From an uncultured Winogradskyella sp. (GTDB taxonomy: Bacteria; Bacteroidota; Bacteroidia; Flavobacteriales; Flavobacteriaceae), in assembly GCF_947498005.1 (NCBI RefSeq), contig NZ_CANMIW010000005.1:186001-250000 (forward strand): a stretch of DNA of 64,000 bases, in the 5' to 3' direction. This document shows, in pieces, positions 8,351 through 16,826 of the stretch. The notes under the pieces are model-generated. The model worked only from the letters and a program-made list of their open reading frames with translations. It had not been told where the DNA came from and searched no databases. The position numbers and the translations under genes were made by a program. How positions within the stretch are numbered: position 1 is the first letter of the stretch; every line of letters begins with the position of its first letter.

Positions 8351-11020
8351 TTATGATTTTATCAACTTCTTCACGATATCATTTTGGTCGGTTTTTATTT
8401 TTAAGATATAGAATCCAGGATTTAAATCTTTTACATTATAACTTTCAGATTCTGAAAACGTCTTCAGTAATTTTCCTGAAATGGTATATATTTCTACTGA
8501 GTCTATATGTGCGTTATTTGTTGTGTTTAGTTTAAAATATTCAAGTATTGGATAAGGATAAACCGTTAGAATACGATAAAAATCATAGTCATCTGTACTT
8601 AAATTTTGAACCACTTCAGTAGAAACTGTATTTGTTATTATTGGAGAATTATAATCAAAATAAATACTTGCGTTGCCACTCATTATATCTCCTATTTGTG
8701 TTGTTGCTATGGGTTTAATTTTATAAGCAATGTAGCCTTTGCTGTTTGGTTCATCTACAGCTTCATATGGTAAATTAATGTTATCAAACAGAAATTGCAC
8801 CTCATTATTGTTGGTGATACTCACCTGATAATCGTGACTAGAACTTACTATTTGTAAAGTACTCCAATCTAATTCTGAATCTAATACATCTTCTATAATT
8901 ACAAAAGTTGCATTTGCGCTACCAGTATTCTGAAATCTTATAATATAATCCAAGTATTCATTGGTTTCATCTACAGTAATAGTTTCGCCTTGTAACACTC
9001 TTTTGTCGTTAGGATCAAAGGCATTTACAACTATTTGATCTAGATAATCCGTGTTATCATTTGGTGTATAATCGTTTACATTTGGCATAACAACCGCTGT
9101 AAAGTTTAAAACATCATCTGCATTTAGAGTAGGAGGGACAACATTTTGCATAGTAATGTCTATTACCTTACTTTGAAATGGTTGTAATGTTCCTAGACTA
9201 AAATCTATACTGTTTGATAACGCGCTGGATTCACTCGGATTTGCAGAAATGAAGGATTGTTTGGTATCATCAAAAGTAAACGTTGATGAAACGTTATTGA
9301 TAATTTCTGTACCCATATTTTTAATTACTAAACTGTAAGTAGATACAAAACCTGGTCTTGCATCACTTGTTGGTAGAATAGTAATATTTAAATCTTCTAC
9401 ATTTTGATTAGCAGTTAAGCAAAAATCTATGATCTCAGTGGTATTTGTGCTATTTAAAGTTGAGGTTTCTGTTGCAGGATTAGCAGTAAAATAATCAGGA
9501 AGATTGACAACGTTAAGATTAAAATCACCTTCATTTGCTGCAATAGAATACGAACCATTTAAAACAGTTGCTCCATAATTAAAGTTGTTACCAGTGGCAT
9601 TTACTACAAGATCTTCTACAGGTATATCATTGTCATCACAACCATTATTATCAATGTCGTATAGAAAAGTTCCAGAAATTGAATACGCAATACAACTAGA
9701 GCTTAAATTATCTCCTATGATCCACCAATCTAATTCATTTTCTAAATAAGACCTTACTTGGCTATCACAATAATCTATATCATAAGCTTGAAGTGTTTTA
9801 TTTTGTAAACCAGACTGAACCAAAGCTAATAGCAAAGCGTCATAATTATCAGTATTCATTGATGTATAGCCAACAAAAGATAAACTAGTAGAACCACTAG
9901 AAAAATCAGATACGTTTTCAAAATTCCAACTTGAAATGTCTTGGTTAAACATCGTGGCATTATGAAAAACCCCTTTCATGCTAATCACGTTGGTTGTGTT
10001 CCAATTATCTACCGGTTGATTAAATGACGTGGCATCCTTAAACATTTCCCTAATACTAAGATTATTAGATAAATCCCAATCATTTAAAGGTTCGTTAAAT
10101 GAGGAAGAACCTTGAAACATACCTCTCATTGAAATAGCGTTTGAGGTATCCCAATCATTGAGGTTCTGATTAAATGATGATGCGTTATAAAACATGAAAC
10201 CAAACTCTACTACATTAGATACATTCCAATTATTCAAGGGTTGATTAAAGCTATATGCGTTTCTAAACATCCAATACATATCTGTGACATTAGATACATT
10301 CCAATCATTTAAAGGCTGATTAAAAACACCATTATCCTCGGGAAAAAAGCCAAACATACCAACCATATTGGTAACATTAGAAACATCCCAAGAATTAATG
10401 TTTTGATTGAATGATAATGCTCTACCAAACATAGACTGCATATTAGTCACATTAGAAACATCCCAAGTATCTAAAGGTTGATTAAAAGCGAATGCTTCAT
10501 TAAATAAACTAGACATATCAGTGACATTAGAAACATCCCAATCATTCATTGGTGAATTAAGAGAATGACAACCATTAAACATATTAATCATAGTTGTTAC
10601 CAAACTTAAATCAGGTGTGTCGGTTGCATTAATCACTAAATTTTTTAAGCCATAAAAGGCATTTTCCATTGTAATCCATTGCGCAGAACCCCATTGTTCA
10701 ATTGATTTTACTTTATCCTTCATATAATATCCAGAGCCACCATTGTAGTAAACTCTGTTAATATCCCCAGAAACTATTATGGTATATATTCCTGGCGCAC
10801 TATAGGTGTGATGTATTGAGGAATTAGCAACATCATCATCCGTTAAGATAGTCCCATCTCCTACATCTATGGTAAAATCGCCTCCACTAAAGGGGTATTT
10901 AACACCTAATCCTGTATCATAATCTACCTCGTAAGTCATAATAAAATCATTTTCAGTTTGGCTATAACTGATAAGAAAAAGGAATATGGTTAATAGTGTG
11001 GAGGTATATTTTAACATCAT
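8351..11020 (-). CDS. T9SS-secreted BspA/DUF285 repeat surface protein
   Basis: The 889-residue protein starts with a signal peptide (MLKYTSTLLTIFLFLISYS) and a PKD-like region with an HTYSAPGIYTIIV strand. Nine tandem units of 25 residues follow (about 150-380; pattern NQPLNxWDVSNVTxMxxMFxxAxSF), the BspA/DUF285 type. Next are an SD-type beta-sandwich (SGTFLYDIDNNGCDDNDIP), a DUF11-like conserved repeat and a domain from FDPNDKRVLQGE to ASIYFDYNSPIITNTV. It ends in a type A T9SS sorting domain (VYPYPILEYFKL ... GKLLKTF ... LNPGFYILKIKT). It is predicted to be exported and attached to the cell surface. BspA-like proteins often mediate adhesion, but no ligand can be inferred. Confidence 0.85.
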   Translation of the reverse strand: MMLKYTSTLLTIFLFLISYSQTENDFIMTYEVDYDTGLGVKYPFSGGDFTIDVGDGTILTDDDVANSSIHHTYSAPGIYTIIVSGDINRVYYNGGSGYYMKDKVKSIEQWGSAQWITMENAFYGLKNLVINATDTPDLSLVTTMINMFNGCHSLNSPMNDWDVSNVTDMSSLFNEAFAFNQPLDTWDVSNVTNMQSMFGRALSFNQNINSWDVSNVTNMVGMFGFFPEDNGVFNQPLNDWNVSNVTDMYWMFRNAYSFNQPLNNWNVSNVVEFGFMFYNASSFNQNLNDWDTSNAISMRGMFQGSSSFNEPLNDWDLSNNLSIREMFKDATSFNQPVDNWNTTNVISMKGVFHNATMFNQDISSWNFENVSDFSSGSTSLSFVGYTSMNTDNYDALLLALVQSGLQNKTLQAYDIDYCDSQVRSYLENELDWWIIGDNLSSSCIAYSISGTFLYDIDNNGCDDNDIPVEDLVVNATGNNFNYGATVLNGSYSIAANEGDFNLNVVNLPDYFTANPATETSTLNSTNTTEIIDFCLTANQNVEDLNITILPTSDARPGFVSTYSLVIKNMGTEIINNVSSTFTFDDTKQSFISANPSESSALSNSIDFSLGTLQPFQSKVIDITMQNVVPPTLNADDVLNFTAVVMPNVNDYTPNDNTDYLDQIVVNAFDPNDKRVLQGETITVDETNEYLDYIIRFQNTGSANATFVIIEDVLDSELDWSTLQIVSSSHDYQVSITNNNEVQFLFDNINLPYEAVDEPNSKGYIAYKIKPIATTQIGDIMSGNASIYFDYNSPIITNTVSTEVVQNLSTDDYDFYRILTVYPYPILEYFKLNTTNNAHIDSVEIYTISGKLLKTFSESESYNVKDLNPGFYILKIKTDQNDIVKKLIKS
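9905..10560 (-). repeat. Nine 75-bp coding repeats of the DUF285 region
   Basis: The DUF285 units are still similar at DNA level (recurring CATTAGAAACATCCCA and TCTAAAGGTTGATTAAA-like blocks every 75 bp). This suggests expansion by unequal exchange. One unit carries an insertion (FFPEDNGVF) and the last ones are more divergent. Confidence 0.7.
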
Positions 11021-11097
11021 AGATTTAGTGGTTTTTATGAACTTGGTTAAAACTTATGTGCAACCTAAAAGCGCACGTTCAGCCAATTGGTTAATGC

Positions 11098-11205
11098 ATT
11101 AAAGTTAGTAAATAAATGGAATATAATTTCTGAATTTACTGACGTAATTTGGAATTGTGATAAGTAGGCTTGAACTTTTGCTCAAGGTTATCAATTGTTA
11201 CATGT
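11098..11205. repeat. Copy B of the intergenic cassette-type repeat
   Basis: Core ATTAAAGTTAGTAAATAAA followed by a diverged middle and GATAAGTAGGCTTG, which matches TGTAAGTAGGCTTT of copy F. It begins 113 bp downstream of the stop of the 11211-11537 gene. See copies C-F for the shared layout. Confidence 0.6.
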
Positions 11206-11210
11206 GGTTT

Positions 11211-11537
11211 TCAGTTTTTCAAAAGTTTTTCACTTCTGTTAAGTTTGGGATATTTTGCAATAAACTTGATTAAAACAGAATCCGTTAATTTAATTTTTTT
11301 AAATGCTTTGGAGTCTGTTATAGATAGGTTAGATGTATAATTAATTCCGTTATAATTAAAATTTGCTGTGAGTGATGGCGAGCTTTTAGCGCCATAGTAC
11401 GTTTTCACAATTACACCTTTAATATAAATGCCTTCACTATCAATTTTGTTATTTATTTTGGATGCGTTAAGGTAGATTAACAAGGAAAACAGGGCGAAAA
11501 TGCCTAATGATAAATAATACAGTGTTTTCCTTTTCAT
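11211..11537 (-). CDS. Small membrane-anchored protein, DUF3592-like
   Basis: 108 residues: an N-terminal membrane helix (LYYLSLGIFALFSLLIYL) followed by a small beta domain (GIYIKGVIVKTYYG ... TANFNYNGINYTSNL). The pattern resembles DUF3592-type domains, though the resemblance is too weak for a firm family call. It is the gene part of a cassette-like unit with repeat copy B at its 3' side. Confidence 0.55.
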   Translation of the reverse strand: MKRKTLYYLSLGIFALFSLLIYLNASKINNKIDSEGIYIKGVIVKTYYGAKSSPSLTANFNYNGINYTSNLSITDSKAFKKIKLTDSVLIKFIAKYPKLNRSEKLLKN

Positions 11538-11549
11538 TTTCGGCTGTAT

Positions 11550-11708
11550 TTATGTCATATTTCCGAAAAATATAGCCGTGTTTGCAAAATGACAAAGCCC
11601 AACTAATATAAAAAACTCAATATGGTATAATTCCTTATACCAAAATGTATTAATGGTAATTTCTAAACTAACTATTATGGCTCCTAGAACAATTAAGACT
11701 TTTTTTAA
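11550..11708 (-). pseudogene. Start-less remnant of a small membrane protein
   Basis: Between the HxlR gene and the 11211-11537 gene the minus strand has an open frame of about 52 codons: KKVLIVLGAIIVSLEI, then NTFWYKELYHIEFFILVGL, CHFANTAIFFGNMT and TAA at 11552-11550. It has no start codon: the frame begins TTA AAA AAA where ATG AAA AAA would be expected, just after a stop. The composition looks like a real two-helix membrane protein, so this may be a decayed gene, but chance cannot be ruled out. Confidence 0.3.
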
Positions 11709-11716
11709 TTAGTTTT

Positions 11717-12061
11717 TTATTTTAAGTTCTTATTACTCCATTCCATTATTTTAGTCAAATTCTCTTTTAGTGATTTTCCTTTTTCTGTTAGTCGATATTC
11801 AACTTTGGGCGGAATTACAGGATATGCTTTTCGGTCTATTATTTTTAATTTTTCTAAATCTTTAAGTTGTTGGGATAACATTTTTTGACTTATTCCGTCT
11901 ATTGCTTTGTCTAATTCGTTAAAACGCATTACCTCATTTAAGAGCAAAAGCCAAACGATTACAGGTTTCCATTTTCCGCCAATTTGCTCCATAAATAGCG
12001 TAATAGGACATTCGTTGGCTTTTTGGTATTTTTTTTCAATTATTTTTTCGTCTTGTTTCAT
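11717..12061 (-). CDS. HxlR-family transcriptional regulator
   Basis: The 114-residue winged-helix protein matches the HxlR type throughout: CPITLFMEQIGGKWKPVIVWLL (about 18-39), MRFNELDKAIDGISQKMLSQQLKDLE and YRLTEKGKSLKENL. The Cys in the NECP segment (residue 18) is at the place where YodB/HypR-type members carry their redox-sensing Cys. It is divergent from an SDR gene with 99 bp between starts, the usual arrangement of an HxlR repressor and its electrophile- or aldehyde-detoxifying target. Confidence 0.9.
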   Translation of the reverse strand: MKQDEKIIEKKYQKANECPITLFMEQIGGKWKPVIVWLLLLNEVMRFNELDKAIDGISQKMLSQQLKDLEKLKIIDRKAYPVIPPKVEYRLTEKGKSLKENLTKIMEWSNKNLK

Positions 12062-12087
12062 ATATAACTACACTTTTACAACGTATT

Positions 12088-12120
12088 GGTTAGTTACTTA
12101 CCAAAAGGTTAGTACTTGTT
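12088..12120. promoter_or_regulatory. Putative HxlR operator in the divergent intergenic region
   Basis: Two similar blocks, GGTTAGTTACTTA (12088-12100) and GGTTAGTACTTGTT (12107-12120), lie 19 bp apart, about two helical turns, between the divergent HxlR and SDR genes. AGTTACT/AGTACTT-like repeats fit operators of this family. Binding is inference from position and repetition. Confidence 0.45.
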
Positions 12121-12160
12121 AAATATAAAGTTATTTGTCAAATTTGCTTAAAAAAAACAA

Positions 12161-12898
12161 ATGAAAACTAAAACAGTTTTAATAACAGGAGGAACAACAG
12201 GAATTGGTTTTGCTTGTGCAAAATATCTATTAAATTTAAATTACGAGGTAATAATAACAGGAAGAACTAAAGTGAATTTGGATAAAGCGATTTCTGATTT
12301 AGGAAATAATGTCATCGGAATTTTATCAGACACATCATCTTTAAAAGATATTGATAATTTAGTTTTACAAGTGAAAAAGCAATTCGGAACTATTGATGGA
12401 CTATTTGTAAATGCTGGTATTTTTAAAGCATCTCGTTTTGAAAGTACTTCTGAAGCAGTATTTGATGAAACAATGAATGTTAATTTTAAAGGTGCTTTTT
12501 TTACAGTTCAAAAATTTGTTCCTATTTTAAAAAATCCGTCGAGTATTGTGTTAAATACTTCTATCGTAGTTTTTAAAGCATTTGCTGATACAAGTATATA
12601 CACAGCTAGTAAAGCTGCTCTAGAAAGTATTGCTAAGGTTTTAAACATTGAGCTTGCTAGTAAAGGGATTAGAGTAAATATTGTAAGTCCTGGTGTTACG
12701 GAAAGTCCTATTCAAAAAAAATCAGGAATGACTGATGAAGCTATCACTAATCTTCTAGAACATTTCTCATCAACATCTCCAATAGGAAGAATTGTTCAGC
12801 CAACAGATATAGCTCCAATAGTAGAGTTCTTACTATCAGATAAATCTATGGTTTTAAGAAATGAAAAAATCGTTGTAGATGGTGGCACAACACTGTAA
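12161..12898 (+). CDS. Short-chain dehydrogenase/reductase (SDR)
   Basis: The 245-residue classical SDR has the cofactor motif TGGTTGIGFACA (about 10-21), NAG (NAGIF, about 86-90), the catalytic Ser region (NTSIVVFKA) and YTASK (about 149-153), then SPGVTESPI. The basic residue after the glycine loop (TGRTK) suggests NADPH. The substrate is unknown. It is divergent from the HxlR regulator and probably under its control. Confidence 0.9.
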   Translation: MKTKTVLITGGTTGIGFACAKYLLNLNYEVIITGRTKVNLDKAISDLGNNVIGILSDTSSLKDIDNLVLQVKKQFGTIDGLFVNAGIFKASRFESTSEAVFDETMNVNFKGAFFTVQKFVPILKNPSSIVLNTSIVVFKAFADTSIYTASKAALESIAKVLNIELASKGIRVNIVSPGVTESPIQKKSGMTDEAITNLLEHFSSTSPIGRIVQPTDIAPIVEFLLSDKSMVLRNEKIVVDGGTTL

Positions 12899-12945
12899 AG
12901 CGTGTCATCATTCTAGATGTGTAAGATCTGTAATGAGGTTTATAC

Positions 12946-12992
12946 ATTAAAGTTAGCAAATAAAAACCAAATATAATATCCGGAAGGATTTT
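12946..12992. repeat. Copy C of the intergenic cassette-type repeat
   Basis: Core ATTAAAGTTAGCAAATAAA, then AACC-A-AATATAATAT and GGAAGGATTTT. It starts 108 bp downstream of the stop of the VOC gene at 13054. A GGTGTTGAACTTGC block (13025-13038) lies between the core and the stop, comparable to GGTGTTAGCC of copy F. Confidence 0.65.
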
Positions 12993-13053
12993 AAGAGTAA
13001 TATAGAACAAGTGATAATTAAGATGGTGTTGAACTTGCTAACTTTTAAATACA

Positions 13054-13428
13054 TTAATTTCTTGAGTGAAGCCCAATTGTGTTTCCATCTCTATCCATTA
13101 AAATAGAAACAAAACCAAACTCTCCAATAGACATTTTTGGTCTTATAATTTTTCCTCCTGCTTTTTCAACTAAATTTTCTTCAGTTGTACAATCTAAAGA
13201 TTCAAAGTAGATAATGGTATTGTTGCTGTTGGGTACAAAATTTTCTTTTTCTACTAATGCACCAGTAATATTTAGCCCTTTAGGATCAAATGGGAAACCA
13301 GATTGTTTGCCAAATTCAATAGGAAAATCAACGAGTTTAATATTAAACACAGTTTCATAAAACGCTTTTGCATTATTTAAGTTTGATACATGGATGTCGA
13401 ACCAGTTTACAGGATTTACGTTTTTCAT
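13054..13428 (-). CDS. VOC-family (glyoxalase-like) protein
   Basis: The 124-residue protein has the paired beta-alpha-beta-beta-beta pattern of the vicinal oxygen chelate family: WFDIHVSNLNNAKAFYETVF at the start, TIIYFESLDC in the middle and GFVSILMDRDGNTIGLHS at the end. Likely metal ligands are His13 and a Glu in the C-terminal half. The substrate is unknown. It is probably co-transcribed with the AraC-type regulator that starts 86 bp upstream. Confidence 0.85.
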   Translation of the reverse strand: MKNVNPVNWFDIHVSNLNNAKAFYETVFNIKLVDFPIEFGKQSGFPFDPKGLNITGALVEKENFVPNSNNTIIYFESLDCTTEENLVEKAGGKIIRPKMSIGEFGFVSILMDRDGNTIGLHSRN

Positions 13429-13513
13429 TTTAATTACATTTATATTTTGTTGCGTTATTGCATTGCAAAGATGCTATGACTTTAAAATATAAAATTGTAA
13501 AAATGGGACAAGG

Positions 13514-14329
13514 CTAATCTTTGCTGTCAAAAATTAAAGACATTTTTAAGTCGCTACCATAAAATTCTTTAGGTGTAAGCCCTGTAAATTCTTTAAAGTC
13601 TTTTATAAAATGTGCTTGGTCAAAGTATTCGTTTTTATACGCTAAATCTGTGAGACTTGTAACTTCGTTGTTTAACAACGATTTTAATGCATTTTGAATG
13701 CGTATAGTTTTAGAAAGTTGTTTTGGACTTAACCCAATTGTAGATGAGAATTTACGCGTTAATTGTCTTCGATTAATGTTATTTTTTTCTGATAATTCAT
13801 TTACAGAGAATTGCCCATTAGCTTCAATTATTGTATCTATTGTATCTTTTACAATGCTGTCTATAACGTTCTTTTCTGTCAATCTTTCTAACAAAAATGT
13901 TTCTATTAGTTTTATTCTTTGCGCAGTATTATTAGCATTTAAAATTTGTGCTCCAATTTTGTCTCCATCGTTTCCAAATAGTTGATGTAATGGTACAGCC
14001 GTGTTTTGAATTTCTTTAATCGCTATGTTGGCAAAAGGTAATAATCCATTTGGTTGAAATCTAACCACAAAAGAGCCTGTAGTTCCTAATGGTTCTACAA
14101 CATAGGGTTTTGTTAATTGCCCAATTAAAAAACATCTAGGTAGAATTGTACTTTCTTTAGCATTTACATGATGTTTATAAGTATCTCCATAATGAAAGAT
14201 AAGTTTCATTGTTCCATCTGGCACAATTGTGTTTTTTCTAGGAGTGTTTTCTAAATCACTTTCTAAATTCCAGTAGCATTTAACCCACTGTTTTAAACTT
14301 TCTTGTGGTTCAAATATGTTGTGATTCAT
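13514..14329 (-). CDS. AraC-family transcriptional regulator
   Basis: 271 residues. The N-terminal part (EPQESLKQWVKCYWNLE ... TIVPDGTMKLIFHYGD) is the DUF6597-like sensing domain frequent in Bacteroidota. The C-terminal part (about 165-260) is an AraC double helix-turn-helix: FSVNELSEKNNINRRQLTRK and LTDLAYKNEYFDQAHFIKDF, followed by FTGLTPKEF. It precedes the VOC gene in the same orientation, so it may regulate it. Confidence 0.9.
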   Translation of the reverse strand: MNHNIFEPQESLKQWVKCYWNLESDLENTPRKNTIVPDGTMKLIFHYGDTYKHHVNAKESTILPRCFLIGQLTKPYVVEPLGTTGSFVVRFQPNGLLPFANIAIKEIQNTAVPLHQLFGNDGDKIGAQILNANNTAQRIKLIETFLLERLTEKNVIDSIVKDTIDTIIEANGQFSVNELSEKNNINRRQLTRKFSSTIGLSPKQLSKTIRIQNALKSLLNNEVTSLTDLAYKNEYFDQAHFIKDFKEFTGLTPKEFYGSDLKMSLIFDSKD

Positions 14330-14395
14330 TTTGAGTTTTTATTTTTGCTAAGATTGCTACACGTGTTTTTATATGAAAGCGAAACTTTTTTAAAC

Positions 14396-14444
14396 ACTAA
14401 AGTTAGCAAATATATCATAGTTAGATTGTCTATAAGGACTTTCT
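14396..14444. repeat. Copy D of the intergenic cassette-type repeat
   Basis: Core ACTAAAGTTAGCAAATAT, then a diverged middle and ATAAGGACTTT. It begins 105 bp downstream of the stop of the GNAT gene at 14501. GGGTTGTCGTGCG lies between the core and the stop. Confidence 0.55.
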
Positions 14445-14500
14445 TAAATTGGCTCTGACTTGCAATAAATTATATAGGGTTGTCGTGCGTATGTGTTTTT

Positions 14501-15019
14501 TCAATTCAGTATTTTATTCATTACTAAATTCTCGTAAGTATTTGATTCCATTGGGAAGTCCACATTACCTATTGAGGTGTAACCTTGTCTTTTGTAAAAG
14601 GCTATTGCTCTATCATTTTTAATATAAACCTCCAGATTAAATTCGGCAAATCCATTTTGACGAACTTCTTTCTCCGTTTCATTTATAAGTCCGTACCCAA
14701 TTCCTTTTCCGTAAAATCTTTCCAAGACATATAATTTACTCAATTCAGGAACAGATGTTTTTCGAATCGGACAAGTGCTGTCATAGATAATTTCAGCAAC
14801 TCCAATAGGATTTCCATTCTGATAAGCAATTATTAATCGGCTTGGTTTTTCTTTTATTGTACTTATAATATTTTCAGTAGAGAACCTTTTTGTAATAAAG
14901 TTCGCAAATTCAAAAGTTACTCCGTCAACTGCGTATGTTTGAATATAGACAGTTTTAAGTAATACTGATATTCTCAAAGAGTCTGAAAGTTTTGCTTTTC
15001 CGAATGAAATTTCGTTCAT
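14501..15019 (-). CDS. GNAT N-acetyltransferase
   Basis: The 172-residue protein has the GNAT core: a beta strand with IGVAEIIYDST, VPELSKLYVLERFYGKGIGYGLINE (the acetyl-CoA loop RFYGKGIGYG at about 109-118), and NLEVYIKNDRAIAFYKRQGYTSIG near the C-terminus. The substrate is unknown. It forms a single-gene cassette-like unit with repeat copy D at its 3' side and copy E upstream. Confidence 0.85.
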   Translation of the reverse strand: MNEISFGKAKLSDSLRISVLLKTVYIQTYAVDGVTFEFANFITKRFSTENIISTIKEKPSRLIIAYQNGNPIGVAEIIYDSTCPIRKTSVPELSKLYVLERFYGKGIGYGLINETEKEVRQNGFAEFNLEVYIKNDRAIAFYKRQGYTSIGNVDFPMESNTYENLVMNKILN

Positions 15020-15095
15020 TTTTAGTTCAAATTAATATTATTTCGTGGGTTTACCGTAAGATGCACAACGGTTTTGGTACGCTATCATTGTTTAT

Positions 15096-15155
15096 ACAAC
15101 TAATTTAGCAAATAAAATCGAATGGAAAACGTGTAAGGATTTTATTATGTAGGTA
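15096..15155. repeat. Copy E of the intergenic cassette-type repeat
   Basis: Core ACAACTAATTTAGCAAATAA, then AATCGAATGGAAAACG and AAGGATTTT, TATGTAGGTAATAC. It is very close to copy F at 15893. It begins about 106 bp downstream of the stop at 15204. The GTTATCTAC boundary block (15181-15189) lies between the core and the stop. Confidence 0.7.
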
Positions 15156-15203
15156 ATACTATAAATGAATTATACATAATGTTATCTACTGGCTTTTTTC
15201 TCT

Positions 15204-15514
15204 TTATTCAATTGTATCAGTTTCGTTTTCTTCATCTGAATTTCTGCTCAATCTAATTCCGATAATTATCATTTGAATAATTCCAATTACCCAATAAGTA
15301 GGAAATCGTAAAAAAGTATAAACAACTTCGAAACTATCCATCCATTCTCCAACGATTTGCAGTTCGATAATCATTGAAATAAATGGAAGTACGAACCCAA
15401 ACAAAATAATAACCAATAAATAACCTATTTTTTTTCAAAATTTGTCTTCCAATACTTAATATTTAGGAAGATTAAAATCGCAATAATTAAATAGTCAAAA
15501 TATCCTATTAACAT
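15204..15514 (-). pseudogene. Small membrane protein gene with a frameshift at an A8 run
   Basis: From ATG 15514-15512, directly after the stop of the upstream gene, the minus strand reads MLIGYFDYLIIAILIFLNIK then YWKTNFEKK and a TAG. In the -1 frame translation continues without a break as IGYLLVIILFGFVLPFIS ... RNSDEENETDTIE to 15204. The switch is at eight consecutive A residues (T8 at 15428-15435 on the plus strand). One missing A, or ribosomal -1 slippage on A-AAA-AAA, explains it. The joined product is about 103 residues with two to three membrane helices. A conservative call would list only the 70-codon frame at 15204-15416. Function is unknown. Confidence 0.6.
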
Positions 15515-15835
15515 CTATTTATTTGATTCGTGAAAATATTCGTAAGCATAACCTTCTATTTCTCCGCTCAATTGATTTCCGTTTTCGTCTTTCAGCTCAT
15601 ACATTTCTTGTATTCCGCCAATCGAAGCGCAACCATCTAAACCTAAAAGTATCGAGTAAAAAACATCAGTCAACGTATTATTCATAACTTTTTCCATTAT
15701 TGCATTCTGTTCGTCATTCAGATTAAGTGATTTAATTAATTGTCCAACTTCAGTATCTGGATTTTTAGATAAATATTCTTTTAGGAAATTCTGTTTTTCG
15801 GTATAAAATGCCTTTACTAATTCTTCTGTGTTCAT
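15515..15835 (-). CDS. Small soluble protein of unknown function
   Basis: 106 residues, acidic. An N-terminal helical region (EELVKAFYTEKQNFLKEYL) precedes a conserved-looking stretch VFYSILLGLDGCASIGG and a C-terminal GEIEGYAYEYFHES. I have seen this LLGLDGxASxGG pattern only in uncharacterised proteins and give no function. It is the first gene of a two-gene cassette-like unit, with the next start immediately after its stop. Confidence 0.65.
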   Translation of the reverse strand: MNTEELVKAFYTEKQNFLKEYLSKNPDTEVGQLIKSLNLNDEQNAIMEKVMNNTLTDVFYSILLGLDGCASIGGIQEMYELKDENGNQLSGEIEGYAYEYFHESNK

Positions 15836-15892
15836 CGGTTTTTTTTAGCTTGCAGGTAACGCATCTTTAGATGATTTCGTTGCCTGGTTTAG

Positions 15893-15990
15893 CACCTAAT
15901 TTAGCAAATAAAAACCGAATAGAAAATACGCGAGGATTTTTGTAAGTAGGCTTTTACCAGCAATTTTTTATACACGGTGTTAGCCATAGT
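15893..15990. repeat. Copy F of the intergenic cassette-type repeat
   Basis: The best copy: CACCTAATTTAGCAAATAAA, then AACCGAATAGAAAATACGCG and AGGATTTTTGTAAGTAGGC, ending in ACACGGTGTTAGCCATA. The core starts 100 bp downstream of the stop of the 15993-16826 gene. On its other side (15852-15886) a hairpin (GGTAACG with CGTTGCC, and an inner CATCT/AGATG stem) precedes the start of the next gene. Confidence 0.7.
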
Positions 15991-15992
15991 TT

Positions 15993-16826
15993 TTATTCCG
16001 TTAAATTGTTCAATTCATTTTCCAATTCCGAAGTTCCATTTTTAAGTTTACAGGTTTTAATCAGTTTTGAGTTACTTTTAAAATATTCAAATAGGAATTT
16101 GGATTTATGGTAACACTTGTTGTCATTTGTTATAAATGCTTTACAGATTGAACCATAAGCCGAATGTTTTGAATCATTTAGTAAATTACTAAAATCTCCT
16201 TTTTCATTCATTGAGTCTGGAAAAAAACCAATCAAATCTAAATTCATATACGCAGTTGTATAGTAATCAATATAAGTCAAAGGATTTGTTGAAGTATATC
16301 CTCGCAATGATAGTCCAAATTCAACGAATTCTTTTAAAGAACCACTTATACCTATCATTTTAATTAGTTCGTCCAATTGTGAAACTGAAAAGTTACAAAT
16401 ACTCTTTGGGTCTAATTTAAAATGTGTTTTTATTATGTCATCTCTTAAATGACCATAATTATCTGTCATTTGTTTTACAATAGTTTGCCATTGAACCAAA
16501 GGTGCTGTTGAATTATCATAAACATTTTGTTCATAGAATTCGAGAGCATTTCTATTTTCAACGTCAACATAATCACGTCCAAAATATTTAACGATTACTA
16601 AATCCTTTGTCTTTGCAGAAAGATAATTTAAGTCATTTATTCGTGTGCTTGATAATTCGTCTGAAGTTCTTGCTAAATCTCCTAAATGTGCATCTGAATA
16701 AACCAATGTTATTTTATCAGATTGTCTTTTTAGAAAGTCATCCAGAACGATATGAGGATTCAATTTCGGCTCTTTGAGTATAGAAAATAAATTCCAATCT
16801 ATGTATGTTAAGTCCTCTGTTTTCAA
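15993..16826 (-). CDS. Uncharacterised protein, possibly PIN-like nuclease fold
   Basis: 277 residues, soluble, no signal. An early ITLVYSDAHLGDLART segment (about 39-54) with conserved-looking Asp/His, and a late ICKAFITNDNKCYHKSKFLFEYF segment, resemble the first acidic strand and the TND motif of PIN-like proteins. This is pattern matching only; the family is not recognised. The gene is enclosed by a 10-bp inverted repeat, GTTAGCCATA (15979-15988) and TATGGCTAAC (16840-16849), and belongs to the cassette-like series. Confidence 0.6.
   Translation of the reverse strand: MKTEDLTYIDWNLFSILKEPKLNPHIVLDDFLKRQSDKITLVYSDAHLGDLARTSDELSSTRINDLNYLSAKTKDLVIVKYFGRDYVDVENRNALEFYEQNVYDNSTAPLVQWQTIVKQMTDNYGHLRDDIIKTHFKLDPKSICNFSVSQLDELIKMIGISGSLKEFVEFGLSLRGYTSTNPLTYIDYYTTAYMNLDLIGFFPDSMNEKGDFSNLLNDSKHSAYGSICKAFITNDNKCYHKSKFLFEYFKSNSKLIKTCKLKNGTSELENELNNLTE

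Noticed and set aside
9905..10560. Regular 75-bp periodicity as a CRISPR array
   Set aside because: The repeats are in frame inside a long coding gene, have no spacers and code for the DUF285 pattern.
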